This document shows positions 41,802 through 49,588 of a stretch of DNA of 64,000 bases, piece by piece. Made by a program: the position numbers and the translations under genes. The notes beneath the pieces were generated by a model that had not been told where the DNA came from, did not search any database, and saw only the letters and a program-made list of their open reading frames with translations. Source of the stretch: RGDT01 sp964630925 (lineage in GTDB: Bacteria; Planctomycetota; Planctomycetia; Gemmatales; Gemmataceae); the NCBI GenBank assembly GCA_964630925.1, contig CAZVZK010000015.1, positions 42,820 through 106,819 on the forward strand, read 5' to 3'. Every line of letters starts with the position of its first letter. Positions within the stretch are counted from its first letter, which is position 1.

Positions 41802-42620
41802 ATGTTCCTCACGATGCTCGTGTTCCTCGCCGGGCCCCCGCCCTCGGTGCCCAAGGTGGCTGAGAAGCCCGCGCCGCCCGAGCTCTCCGGACCGGTCCGG
41901 GATGCGGCCGAGCTGTTCAGCAAGGGGGCGAGGGAGAAGGCGGCCGCCCGCCTCGCCGCGCTCCAGAAGGAGCACGGGTGGGAGCTGGTCATCGAGACGG
42001 CGGAGAAGCAGGTCGATTCGAGCCACCTGGCCGGCGTCATCAACACCTTCGAGCGGCACCGCTTCATCGACCGCTGGGCGAAGGACCGGGCCGGCATCGT
42101 CCTCGACCGCAGGAAGGGCCTGTACGTCATCATCACACGCCACCCGGAGGACGTGCGCGTCGTCGGCTGGCCCGACGAGACCGACCTCGTCTTCCCCGGA
42201 CACAAGCGCGAACGCCTGCGGAGCGAGATAAGGACGCAACTACGGCAGAACCCGGACGGCGCGCTCGCGCTGGGGATCGACCACTGGGAGTTGCTCCTCG
42301 ACGGCGCCAAGTTGCGCTCGAACCCGCTGGAGACGGTGCCGCTGCTCATCGTCCTCGGCGTCCACGCCGCCGGCTGGGTGGTGCTGTCCCTGGCGCGGCG
42401 GCAACTGTACCGCGAGGGCGAGCTGCCGCCCCTCTACCCGCCGGCGGTTCAGGGCGGCGTTCTGGGCACGCCCGCCGGGCTGTGGATCACCGACCGCCTG
42501 TTCGACTCCGAGCGGCCCGTGGTGCTGCCCCCCTCCGCGGGGCCGTCCGCCCCGGGCCCGGCGGACGCGGGCGGGCAGGCCCGGCCAGCCGCCGGCCCCA
42601 TCGAGGAGCGGCCGGCATGA
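41802..42620 (+). CDS. TPM-domain protein with one membrane helix (3 of 3)
   Basis: 272 residues. A short hydrophobic start (MFLTMLVFLAGPPP) is followed by a TPM domain (VRDAAELFSKGAREKAAARL, GWELVIETAEKQVDSSHLAG, KGLYVIITRHPEDVRVVGWP), a helix (TVPLLIVLGVHAAGWVVLSL) and a soluble Pro/Gly/Ala-rich end. The last bases overlap hemC as ATGA, so this gene couples the TPM group to tetrapyrrole synthesis on the same transcript. Function unknown. Confidence 0.72.
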   Translation: MFLTMLVFLAGPPPSVPKVAEKPAPPELSGPVRDAAELFSKGAREKAAARLAALQKEHGWELVIETAEKQVDSSHLAGVINTFERHRFIDRWAKDRAGIVLDRRKGLYVIITRHPEDVRVVGWPDETDLVFPGHKRERLRSEIRTQLRQNPDGALALGIDHWELLLDGAKLRSNPLETVPLLIVLGVHAAGWVVLSLARRQLYREGELPPLYPPAVQGGVLGTPAGLWITDRLFDSERPVVLPPSAGPSAPGPADAGGQARPAAGPIEERPA

Positions 42621-43534
42621 GCGTCCTGCGTATCGGCACGCGTGGCAGCCCCCTGGCGCTGTGGCAGGCCCACCACGTCCGCGACCTGCTCCGCGGTGCC
42701 GCCCCCGAGGTTACGCCCGAGCTGGAGATCATCGAGACGCAGGGCGACCGGGTGCGCGACGTGGCCCTTTCGGAGCTGGCGCAGACCGGCTTCGGGGTGT
42801 TCACCAAGGAGATCCAGGCGGCGTTGCTCGCGGGCCGCATCGACCTCGCCGTGCACAGCCTGAAGGACCTGCCGACCATCCCCGTTGAGGGCCTCGCCCT
42901 GACGGCGTCGCCACGGCGGGGGCCTGTCGGCGACGTGTTCGTCTCGCGCCGTCACGCGTCCGTCGCGGCGCTGCCGGACGGGGCCGTCGTGGCGACGAGC
43001 AGCCTGCGGCGGCGCTCGCAGCTCCTGCACCACCGCCCCGGCCTGCGCGTCGAGAACGTACGCGGCAATGTGGAGACGCGGCTGCGGAAGCTGGAGGAGC
43101 AGGGCCTCGACGGCATCCTCCTGGCCGAGGCGGGGCTGCGCCGGCTGGGGCTGGAGGCGCGCATCACCGAGGTGTGCGACCCGGCCTGGATGCTGCCGGC
43201 GGTCGGCCAGGGGGCGCTGGGGCTGGAGTGCCGCGCCGATGACCGGCGTTCGTGTGAGATCGTCGGGCGGCTGAACGACCCGGCGACGTGGCAGGCGGTG
43301 CGTGCGGAGCGGGCGTTCCTGGCGGCGCTGGGCGGCGGCTGCCTGGTGCCCATCGGCGCCCATGCGGCCGTGGGCGAAGGCGGGCTGCACCTACGCGGGG
43401 CGGTCCTTGCGCCGGACGGTTCGCGGCGTGTGGGCGGCGAGATCACCGGCCCGGCGTCCGAGGGCGAGGCGCTGGGCGTGCGGCTGGCCGAGCGGCTCCT
43501 GGGCGAGGGCGCGCGGGAGCTGCTGGCGGCGTGA
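42617..43534 (+). CDS. hemC: Porphobilinogen deaminase (hydroxymethylbilane synthase)
   Basis: 305 residues. It joins four porphobilinogens into hydroxymethylbilane in the haem pathway, in the cytoplasm. Motifs are RIGTRGSPLALWQAHHV, HSLKDLPT (catalytic Asp84), TSSLRRRSQLL, NVRGNVETRLRKL and the dipyrromethane-cofactor cysteine Cys242 in GGGCLVPIGAHA. Length is normal for bacteria. Its start overlaps the third TPM gene; the usual hemD neighbour is absent. It converges on the YbaK gene, three bases apart. Confidence 0.97.
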   Translation: MSVLRIGTRGSPLALWQAHHVRDLLRGAAPEVTPELEIIETQGDRVRDVALSELAQTGFGVFTKEIQAALLAGRIDLAVHSLKDLPTIPVEGLALTASPRRGPVGDVFVSRRHASVAALPDGAVVATSSLRRRSQLLHHRPGLRVENVRGNVETRLRKLEEQGLDGILLAEAGLRRLGLEARITEVCDPAWMLPAVGQGALGLECRADDRRSCEIVGRLNDPATWQAVRAERAFLAALGGGCLVPIGAHAAVGEGGLHLRGAVLAPDGSRRVGGEITGPASEGEALGVRLAERLLGEGARELLAA

Positions 43535-43537
43535 CCG

Positions 43538-44002
43538 TTACTCGGTGATCTCCGCCGTGTCCGCCCCGGCGAGGCGCAGAAGATCCGCCGGCGCGATCTC
43601 CAGTTGCAGGCCGCGTCGGCCCGCGCTGACGAACACCGTCTCGTGCGTCAGGACGCTCACATCGGCCCAGGCCCGGAGGCGTTTGCGGCCCGCCAGCGGG
43701 CTGATCCCGCCGACGACGTAGCCCGTCGCGCGTTCCGCGGCGGCCTGCGCCGCGAGGTCGGCCTTCTTCACCCCGGCGGCGCGGGCGAGCGATTTCAGGC
43801 TCAACCGCGCCGACGACGGCACCAGGGCGAGGACCAGCTCGCCGTCCGCGTCGCAGACGAGGGTCTTGAAGACGCGCTCCGGCGGCACGCCGAGGCGGGC
43901 GGCGGCCTCCTCGCCGAACGACCCGGCGGAGGTGTCATGCGTGTAGGGGTGCTGCTTGAACGGCACCCCTTCGCGCTCCAGGAGTCGCACAGCGGGGGTC
44001 AA
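43538..44002 (-). CDS. ybaK: YbaK/EbsC-family Cys-tRNA(Pro) deacylase
   Basis: 154 residues from a TTG at 44002 with AGGTGAG just upstream; a GTG four codons in is the alternative. TPAVRLLEREGVPFKQHPYT, RVFKTLVCDADGELVLALVP, YVVGGISPLAGRKRLRAWAD and VFVSAGRRGLQLEIAPADL match YbaK, which hydrolyses cysteine wrongly attached to tRNA-Pro. The lysine in VFKTL is the conserved active-site residue. The N-terminus begins directly after a REPIN-rich stretch. Confidence 0.9.
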   Translation of the reverse strand: MTPAVRLLEREGVPFKQHPYTHDTSAGSFGEEAAARLGVPPERVFKTLVCDADGELVLALVPSSARLSLKSLARAAGVKKADLAAQAAAERATGYVVGGISPLAGRKRLRAWADVSVLTHETVFVSAGRRGLQLEIAPADLLRLAGADTAEITE

Positions 44003-44067
44003 CTAACTCACCTGCTTTCCCGTGGGGTGGGCGTCCCGCCCGATGGCACTTGAGATCGGCTGCTTGA

Positions 44068-44167
44068 GGCGAGCGGCACGGCGTCAGCGTGCCGTGTGAA
44101 CGCGCGCGCCAGATCGTCACGTTCACATCGGGCGAAGTCACGGCACGCTCACGCCGTGCCGCTCGCC
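44068..44167. repeat. RAYT-linked REPIN, copy 3 (remote)
   Basis: 100 bases in the same orientation as copy 2: GGCGAG head, CGGCACG/CGTGCCG stem, 42-base spacer and inverted REP ending 44167. It differs from copy 2 at only a few positions, including a GCGTCAG loop in the left half. It lies 6 kb from the transposase, between the hydrolase stop and the ybaK start. Confidence 0.88.
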
Positions 44168-44201
44168 TTGAACCCAAGTGCAATTGGCAGCCCCGCGCCG
44201 G

Positions 44202-46214
44202 TCAGCCCTTGACCCACGCCGTCACGTCCGGCCCCTTCTCCACCTTGAGCGCGTCGCCCGCCTTCAACAGGCCGAAGACCTTGCGGGTGAATGCGAACGC
44301 CGACGCCAGGCCGTCGCCGTCCAGCTCCTTGCCCTCCGCCGTGCGTCCGCCGGCCACCAGCAGCCGCGTCGGCCCCACGAGTGCCGCCAGGTGCGGCACG
44401 TCGCCGGCCTTCAGCAGCCCCGGCGCCAGCAGGCCCATCCGCGTCTTGTCGGGGTAGCCGATCGTCGTGACGTAACTCGTCGGCGCGTCGATGACGGCGA
44501 TTCCCTTCAGCTCCTTGCCCAGCTCCGCCCCGGCGAGCAGCGCGATCAGGCCCGCCTGCCCGATGCCGATGAGCGTCACCCGACCCGGCACCACGCCCGG
44601 CTGGCGGCGTACCTGCGCCACCAACGCCCGCACGTCCGCCAGCCACTGGCCCAGGAGCGGACGGCCCACCCACACGGAATGCTCGGCGCTGTTGTGGTCC
44701 GGGGCCGACCCGACGCCGTCGCCCTTCGGCGTCAGCGACCCCGTCGCACGCAGATCGACGGCGTGGACGATGTGGTCGGCCTTGATGAGCGCCTCCGCCA
44801 GCGGGTGCTTGAACGCCTCGTCCTTGCCGTCGAGGTGCAGCAGGACACACGCCGGCATCTTGCCCATGAAACCTGTGCGGAACCGTACCTCGCCCGGCAG
44901 CGTGATGCCCTCTTCGACGGGGAGGGTGTACGTCGAGGCGCCGCGGCCGTCGCCGCGCTTCGTCCCGGTGAACGTGATCCCGCCCGCCGCCGCCTCCGGC
45001 GCCGGGCCGAGGAGCTTCTTGAGGGTGTCGCGCATGGCGGCGGCCTTCGCCTCCCACGCCTCCGCGTGGTCGAGCTTCTTGTCGGCGAACGGCGCCAGCA
45101 ACTTCTCGGCGTGCTGGGCCGCCAGCATCGGCGCGAACACGAAGCCGGCGGGGCGCTTCCCCTCGGGGAAGCACGCGAGGTCTTCCACCTTCTCCGTGGT
45201 GATCTTCGGCTCGGGGATCGGCCTGCCGTCCCCCTCGCCCTTGAGGTGCTTCGTCATCCACCCGTACATCGCCTCGCGCATCTTCTGGTTGTAGTCGTGC
45301 CCCGACTCGATGACCGTGTGGGCGACGTTCGCCTCCTTGCCGTACAGCTTGAAGATGGCCCGCGCCCGCTCCAGGCTGATCTTCGCCTGCCCGACGCTGA
45401 ACTGGGGGGCGTCCTTGGTGGCGTTGATGACCATGAGGGCGCGCGGCGCGACGAGGCCCAGGACGTCGCCCTCCTCGGTGAAGCCCAGCGCGCCGGGCAG
45501 CACCTCGCACACGCAGCACGCCGCCCGCAGATACGCCTGATAGGTGCCGACGGAGCACACCGGGACGACCGCCCCGAAGCGGGCGTCGATGGCGCCGGCG
45601 TACATGGTCTGGTTGCCGCCGCCCGACGCCCCGGTGATGCCGAGCTTCGTGCCATCGACCTCGGGGCGGCCCGCGAGGTAGTCGGCGGCGCGGCGGTTGT
45701 CATAGGCCTGGACGCCGAGGAGTGTCTGCCCCGCCGGCCACAGCGACGCGCCCATGAGGGCGCCGTGGTAGGAGCGAGGCGCGATGACGGGGTGGCGCTC
45801 GCCGGCGGAGAAGGCATCGACGAGCAACACGGCGAAGCCGAGCTTGGCGAGGCCGACGCAGCGCGACTGCACGACGGGCTCGCGGCGGGCGTTGGCCCAG
45901 TGGCCGTGGACGCAGAGGACGCCGGGCACCTTGCCCTTGACGCCCGTGGGTCGGTAGAAGTTGGCGCTCATCCACACGCCGGGCCGCGTCTGGAGGGTCA
46001 GCTTCTCGATGACGTAGCCCTCGCGCTCGAGGGTGCCGACGGATTTGGCGTCGAGGTCCGTGGGCTTCCCGGGCCAGTCTCCCATCGCTTCGCGGATGGC
46101 GGTGACGAGCGTCTTGCGTCGGGCCATCCAATCGGGGAGGGTGGCGGGGGCCTTGTCGCCTTCACGGAGTTTGGCCCCGAGGGCCTGGATGTATTTCGGG
46201 AAGAGGTCGGACAC
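44202..46214 (-). CDS. Tandem alpha/beta hydrolase (acetylxylan-esterase-like)
   Basis: 670 residues from a GTG at 46214, 12 bases after the coaD stop. The first hydrolase half has VPGVLCVHGHWANARREPVV, the nucleophile elbow GASGGGNQT, a DA in NATKDAP and the catalytic-His region VIESGHDYNQKMREAMYGW. The second half (from about residue 430) repeats the fold with IGIGQAG in place of the elbow and lacks the serine, so it is probably degenerate. There is no signal peptide. Likely an esterase acting on acylated sugars or peptides; the substrate is unknown. Confidence 0.8.
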   Translation of the reverse strand: MSDLFPKYIQALGAKLREGDKAPATLPDWMARRKTLVTAIREAMGDWPGKPTDLDAKSVGTLEREGYVIEKLTLQTRPGVWMSANFYRPTGVKGKVPGVLCVHGHWANARREPVVQSRCVGLAKLGFAVLLVDAFSAGERHPVIAPRSYHGALMGASLWPAGQTLLGVQAYDNRRAADYLAGRPEVDGTKLGITGASGGGNQTMYAGAIDARFGAVVPVCSVGTYQAYLRAACCVCEVLPGALGFTEEGDVLGLVAPRALMVINATKDAPQFSVGQAKISLERARAIFKLYGKEANVAHTVIESGHDYNQKMREAMYGWMTKHLKGEGDGRPIPEPKITTEKVEDLACFPEGKRPAGFVFAPMLAAQHAEKLLAPFADKKLDHAEAWEAKAAAMRDTLKKLLGPAPEAAAGGITFTGTKRGDGRGASTYTLPVEEGITLPGEVRFRTGFMGKMPACVLLHLDGKDEAFKHPLAEALIKADHIVHAVDLRATGSLTPKGDGVGSAPDHNSAEHSVWVGRPLLGQWLADVRALVAQVRRQPGVVPGRVTLIGIGQAGLIALLAGAELGKELKGIAVIDAPTSYVTTIGYPDKTRMGLLAPGLLKAGDVPHLAALVGPTRLLVAGGRTAEGKELDGDGLASAFAFTRKVFGLLKAGDALKVEKGPDVTAWVKG

Positions 46215-46226
46215 GGGGGAGGCCCT

Positions 46227-46733
46227 CTACCGGGGTGGGGTGCGTTCGCGGGCGCGTCCCTCCAGCGCGGCGGCGACGCTGGCGGGGAGGAATTTGTCGA
46301 GCGCCCCGCCGAAGGTGGCGATCTGGCGGAGCATGGTGCTGGAGAGGTGCGAGTGCGGCTCCTTGGCCATCAGGAAGACGGTCTCGATCTCGGGGGCGAG
46401 GTTGAGGTTCATCAGGGACATGGTGAACTCGTTCTCCATGTCCGAGGTGGTCCGCAGCCCGCGGAGCATGACGCGGGCGCCGATCTCCCGGACGAAGGCG
46501 ACGGCGAGGCCGGCGAAGCCGCGCACCTCGACGTTGCCGTAGGGGCGGATGACGTCGGCGATGAGGGCGACGCGCTCCTCCATCGAGAAGAAGGGCGCCT
46601 TGTCGGGGTTGATGCCGACGCCGACGACGAGGCGTTCGAAGATGCGGCTGCCCCGGGCGATGACGTCGAGGTGCCCGAGGTGGATGGGGTCGAAGGTGCC
46701 GGTGTAGACCGCGATGCCGGGGTTGAGGCTCAT
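46227..46733 (-). CDS. coaD: Phosphopantetheine adenylyltransferase
   Basis: 168 residues. It transfers AMP from ATP to 4'-phosphopantetheine, the penultimate step of coenzyme A synthesis. YTGTFDPIHLGHLDVIARGS carries the T/HxGH nucleotidyltransferase motif; VGVGINPDKAPFFSMEERVAL, LRGLRTTSDMENEFTMSLMN and HSHLSSTMLRQIA follow. Length is standard. GGAGGA precedes the ATG. It is first in a unit with the tandem hydrolase gene. Confidence 0.96.
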   Translation of the reverse strand: MSLNPGIAVYTGTFDPIHLGHLDVIARGSRIFERLVVGVGINPDKAPFFSMEERVALIADVIRPYGNVEVRGFAGLAVAFVREIGARVMLRGLRTTSDMENEFTMSLMNLNLAPEIETVFLMAKEPHSHLSSTMLRQIATFGGALDKFLPASVAAALEGRARERTPPR

Positions 46734-47263
46734 GAGCGTCCTCCGCGTGAGTGCCCCGCGCGATTCTATGGGGCGGGCGGCGGCGTTCAAGCTGGGGCGA
46801 GACCCAAGGCCCCGGAGCGGCCGATCCAACAACGTCGAGCCCGCCCTCGCACTCTGGGCGTTGATGACACGGGCGTCCGCTCCGTCCTTTCGGCGGCTCC
46901 ACCCACATCGACCCTCTGGCCGCCGGGGGCGTGGGCGCGGTGTCGCGTCACGCTCGTCAAGCGGTCAGTGAGCGGCAGCCAACACGGGAAACGCCCCTGC
47001 CGCGGGCCGGCGGGCCCTTCCACCCATTTCGGGATCAGTAACCGACCAGGCGGGTATGGGAATGAGACGGAAGTAGACGGGACGTGTGGCCGGGGTGGTG
47101 CGGATTGCATTGCATTGCCCCCCCCACACACCCCTTGAAATGCAAATTCGTGGCGGAATTTGCATTTCACGGCGAGTGGTCAGGCCACCCACTCCCGTGC
47201 CGTGGCCGCCCTCCACGTCTCATTTTGTCTAACCCCACAGGCCGGGTGAACGGCTAATCGGGA
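46734..47263. other. Gene-free region with a repeat and a hairpin
   Basis: 530 bases without a convincing frame. It contains the hairpin at 47136-47169 and, at 47203-47227, a GTGGCCGCC...CGTCTCATTTTGTC stretch that recurs at the start of the window (about 57-83). The A+T content is higher here than around it. A stretch near 47104-47146 resembles one at 33888-33910. Confidence 0.5.
47136..47169. repeat. Perfect 14-base A+T-rich hairpin
   Basis: TGAAATGCAAATTC (47136-47149) pairs exactly with GAATTTGCATTTCA (47156-47169) across a six-base loop. It is unusual in this G+C-rich genome. It lies 95 bases downstream of the dipeptidase stop; without a T run it is not a standard terminator. Confidence 0.75.
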
Positions 47264-48490
47264 TCACTCCGCCCTGGCCGTCAGGGCCTTCGCGGCCTTC
47301 TCCGCCGCGCGCATCACGCGGAGGACGTTGCCCCCCAGCACCTTGCGGATGCGGTCCTTCGAGTAGCCACGGTCCATCAGGGCCTGGGTCAGATAGGGGT
47401 AGCACCCCACGTCCTCCAACTGCGACGGCGCGCTGTCGATGCCGTCGTAGTCGGAGCCGATGCCGACGTGATCCTCCCCTGCGACCTTGACGATGTGGTC
47501 GATGTGGTCGGCGACGTGATGCACCGTGCCCGCCGGGTACGGGTTGTCCTTGCGGAATTGCGCCATGGCCTCCTTGAAGTCGGCGTCCTTCGGATGCTCC
47601 TTGCGCAGCCGGCGGTACGCATCGCCGTAGCGCTTCGCGGCCGCCGCCCCCTCCGGGGTGATGAAGCCGGAGTAGAAGTTGACCATGATGACGCCGCCGT
47701 TGGCCTTCACCAGCTTCAGCACGTCGTCGGGCACGTTGCGCGGGTGCCCCGCCAGGGCGAACGCCGACGAGTGCGACGCGATCACCGGGGCCTTGCTGAC
47801 GGCCAGCGTCTTTCGCATGCACTCCGCGGAGACGTGCGAGATGTCCACCAGCATGCCCAGCCGGTTCATCTCCAGCACCACCTTCTCGCCGAACTTCGAC
47901 AGCCCGGCGCACCGCGGCTTGTCCGTGGCGCTGTCGGCCCACTCCAGGCTGTCCGTGTGCGTCAGCGTCATGTAGCGCACGCCGAGCCGGTAGTACAGCC
48001 GCAGCACGCCCAGCGACCCGTCGATGGAGTGGCCGCCCTCCACGCCGATCAGCGACGCGATCTTGCCCGCCTTCCGGATCCTCACGATATCGTCGGCGGT
48101 GGACGCCATCTCGAACACGTCGGGGTGGCGTTCGACCATGCGGCGGATGACATCGATCTGCTCCATCGTCAGCTTGATGGCCGTGCCGTCCTTCATGGTG
48201 CTGGTGCTGACGTAGGCGGCCCAGAACTGCGCGCCGACGCCGCCCTTCTTCAGACGCGGGATGTCGGTGTGCAGGCCCTTGTTGTGCTTGGTCAGGTCGA
48301 TGACGCGGAAGTCGAGGTCCTTGGCCTTGCGGAGCTGATAGGGGAGGTCGTTGTGCCCGTCGATGAGCAGCGCCTCCCTGTGCAGCGCCAGCGCCTCCTC
48401 CGTCAGCACGACGGGCTTGCGGGCGGCGGGCTTGTCGTCCGCGAGCGCCGGGAGGGCGAGGAGGAGGGCGAGGAGGAGGGTGCGTGGCAT
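47264..48490 (-). CDS. Secreted membrane-dipeptidase-type peptidase, M19 family
   Basis: 408 residues with a signal peptide (MPRTLLLALLLALPALADD). Zinc motifs DGHND (His46, Asp48), the bridging Glu in GVEGGHSIDGSLG, SHVS and ASHSSAFAL histidines and GIGSDYDGI match M19 peptidases, which cleave dipeptides including those with D-residues. It probably recycles peptides outside the cytoplasmic membrane. It could complement the D-amino-acid deacylase gene at 15.9 kb, though the two genes are far apart. Confidence 0.93.
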   Translation of the reverse strand: MPRTLLLALLLALPALADDKPAARKPVVLTEEALALHREALLIDGHNDLPYQLRKAKDLDFRVIDLTKHNKGLHTDIPRLKKGGVGAQFWAAYVSTSTMKDGTAIKLTMEQIDVIRRMVERHPDVFEMASTADDIVRIRKAGKIASLIGVEGGHSIDGSLGVLRLYYRLGVRYMTLTHTDSLEWADSATDKPRCAGLSKFGEKVVLEMNRLGMLVDISHVSAECMRKTLAVSKAPVIASHSSAFALAGHPRNVPDDVLKLVKANGGVIMVNFYSGFITPEGAAAAKRYGDAYRRLRKEHPKDADFKEAMAQFRKDNPYPAGTVHHVADHIDHIVKVAGEDHVGIGSDYDGIDSAPSQLEDVGCYPYLTQALMDRGYSKDRIRKVLGGNVLRVMRAAEKAAKALTARAE

Positions 48491-48551
48491 GTCGGCATCC
48501 GCGGGGGGTGGGGCCTGTGTGCGGATGTTATAGCCGCCCCCCGCGCCGGGG

Positions 48552-49409
48552 TCACGCCTTGATGACGAGGCTGCCGACCTTCTTGCCCGTGTTCACGCCG
48601 ACGGAGTGCCAGTCGTCGATGTCGGGGAAGGCATCGAGGAAGAGTTTGATGAAGCCGGCCCAGTCGGACGGGTGGAGCGTGAGGCAGCCGTCCGAGAAGC
48701 GGGCTGAGCTGAAGCCGTTGTGGACGTTGATCCCCGACGAGGTCTTCTTGTCCGGGTTGTCGCTCTGCACGTTGACGGCGTTCCGCGCGTTGACCAGGAG
48801 GCCCGGCCGGATCCCCTCCGTCTTCACGACGAGGTTGTCCGCGCCCTGTTTGGCCGCCCCGCCGCCCTTGTGGAAGCCGATGTGCAGCGGGTAGGTGCCG
48901 TCCAGCACGCGGCCCTTGACGGTCATGTCGTCGGGCCAGATCGACCCGCGGAAGGTGCCGTTCAGCCCGCCCGAGAGGGTGAAGGTGGACTCGTACAGCC
49001 CCGAGGCCGTCGCCGGCGTCGTCACCTTGAACTTCGTCCCCGTGGGGATCTTGCCGCCGTGCGTCACCGTCAGGGTGACGCTCCCGGCGACGACGGGGGG
49101 CTTCGTTGGGGCCGGGGCCACGCCGCCGGCGAGGGCGGCCAGCTTCTTCCAGGTGGTGCCGTTCACGTCGATGCGCATGTCGGGGCGGGCCATCCCCGCC
49201 TGCTGCCGCTGGAAGTTGGCGATGGCCTTGACGGTGTCGGAATTGCTGCCGGGCCGGGCGATCTGCCCGTCGACGCCCTTCGGGTCGTAGGCGGCGCCGA
49301 GCTTCTTCGCCACCTGGGTGAGCAGCTCCTGCACGGTGCGCACGTCGGCCGGCAGGTTCTTCGCCCCGCTCTCGTAACTCCCCACGGATGCGCTGATGGA
49401 TGCGGCCAT
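48552..49409 (-). CDS. Peptidoglycan-binding protein with L,D-transpeptidase-like catalytic core, no signal peptide
   Basis: 285 residues from the ATG at 49409 (AGGGGAGTCATC upstream). Residues 1-85 are a PG_binding_1-type module (NLPADVRTVQELLTQVAKKL, ANFQRQQ). After a Pro-rich hinge comes a beta domain, and then YPLHIGFHKGG and INVHNGFSSARFSDGCLTLH, an arrangement like the HxxG...SxGC site of YkuD or DUF2778 enzymes. No Sec, Tat or lipoprotein signal is seen. The SVGSYESGAKNLPADVRTVQ opening resembles proteins exported by contractile injection systems. The role is inferred as murein modification after non-classical export. Confidence 0.7.
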   Translation of the reverse strand: MAASISASVGSYESGAKNLPADVRTVQELLTQVAKKLGAAYDPKGVDGQIARPGSNSDTVKAIANFQRQQAGMARPDMRIDVNGTTWKKLAALAGGVAPAPTKPPVVAGSVTLTVTHGGKIPTGTKFKVTTPATASGLYESTFTLSGGLNGTFRGSIWPDDMTVKGRVLDGTYPLHIGFHKGGGAAKQGADNLVVKTEGIRPGLLVNARNAVNVQSDNPDKKTSSGINVHNGFSSARFSDGCLTLHPSDWAGFIKLFLDAFPDIDDWHSVGVNTGKKVGSLVIKA

Positions 49410-49454
49410 GATGACTCCCCTCCGGATGTGTGGGGGCGGATGCCTCCAGTACCT

Positions 49455-49580
49455 ACTTACGCCGCCGGCCCCCGCTGTGACGGGCCGCCGTCGGGGGCAG
49501 ACCCAGGGTGAGTGCGGCCCCTCCGTCGGCCACGTACTCCGGCAGCGTCTCCGCCGCAGCAGGCGTTCGCCGTCGGTCAT
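49455..49580 (-). pseudogene. Vestige of a TIGR02996 gene
   Basis: From an ATG at 49580 the frame reads MTDGERLLR, as in the gene 9 bases upstream (MRDGERLLR). A jump then leads, one frame over, to AAETLPEYVADGGAAL, corresponding to AAERLPEYAP of that gene. Everything between has been deleted. It is a decayed tandem duplicate lying between the LRR gene and the transpeptidase-like gene. Confidence 0.55.
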
Positions 49581-49588
49581 GGCCGGCC

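Noticed and set aside
37345..44167. Reading the 100-bp REPINs as a CRISPR or attachment-site pair
   Set aside because: Each copy is a palindrome pair with a conserved spacer, only three full copies exist and they are kilobases apart.
44178..47138. 986-residue open frame opposite the hydrolase and coaD genes
   Set aside because: It crosses two recognised genes and an intergenic region and has no motif.
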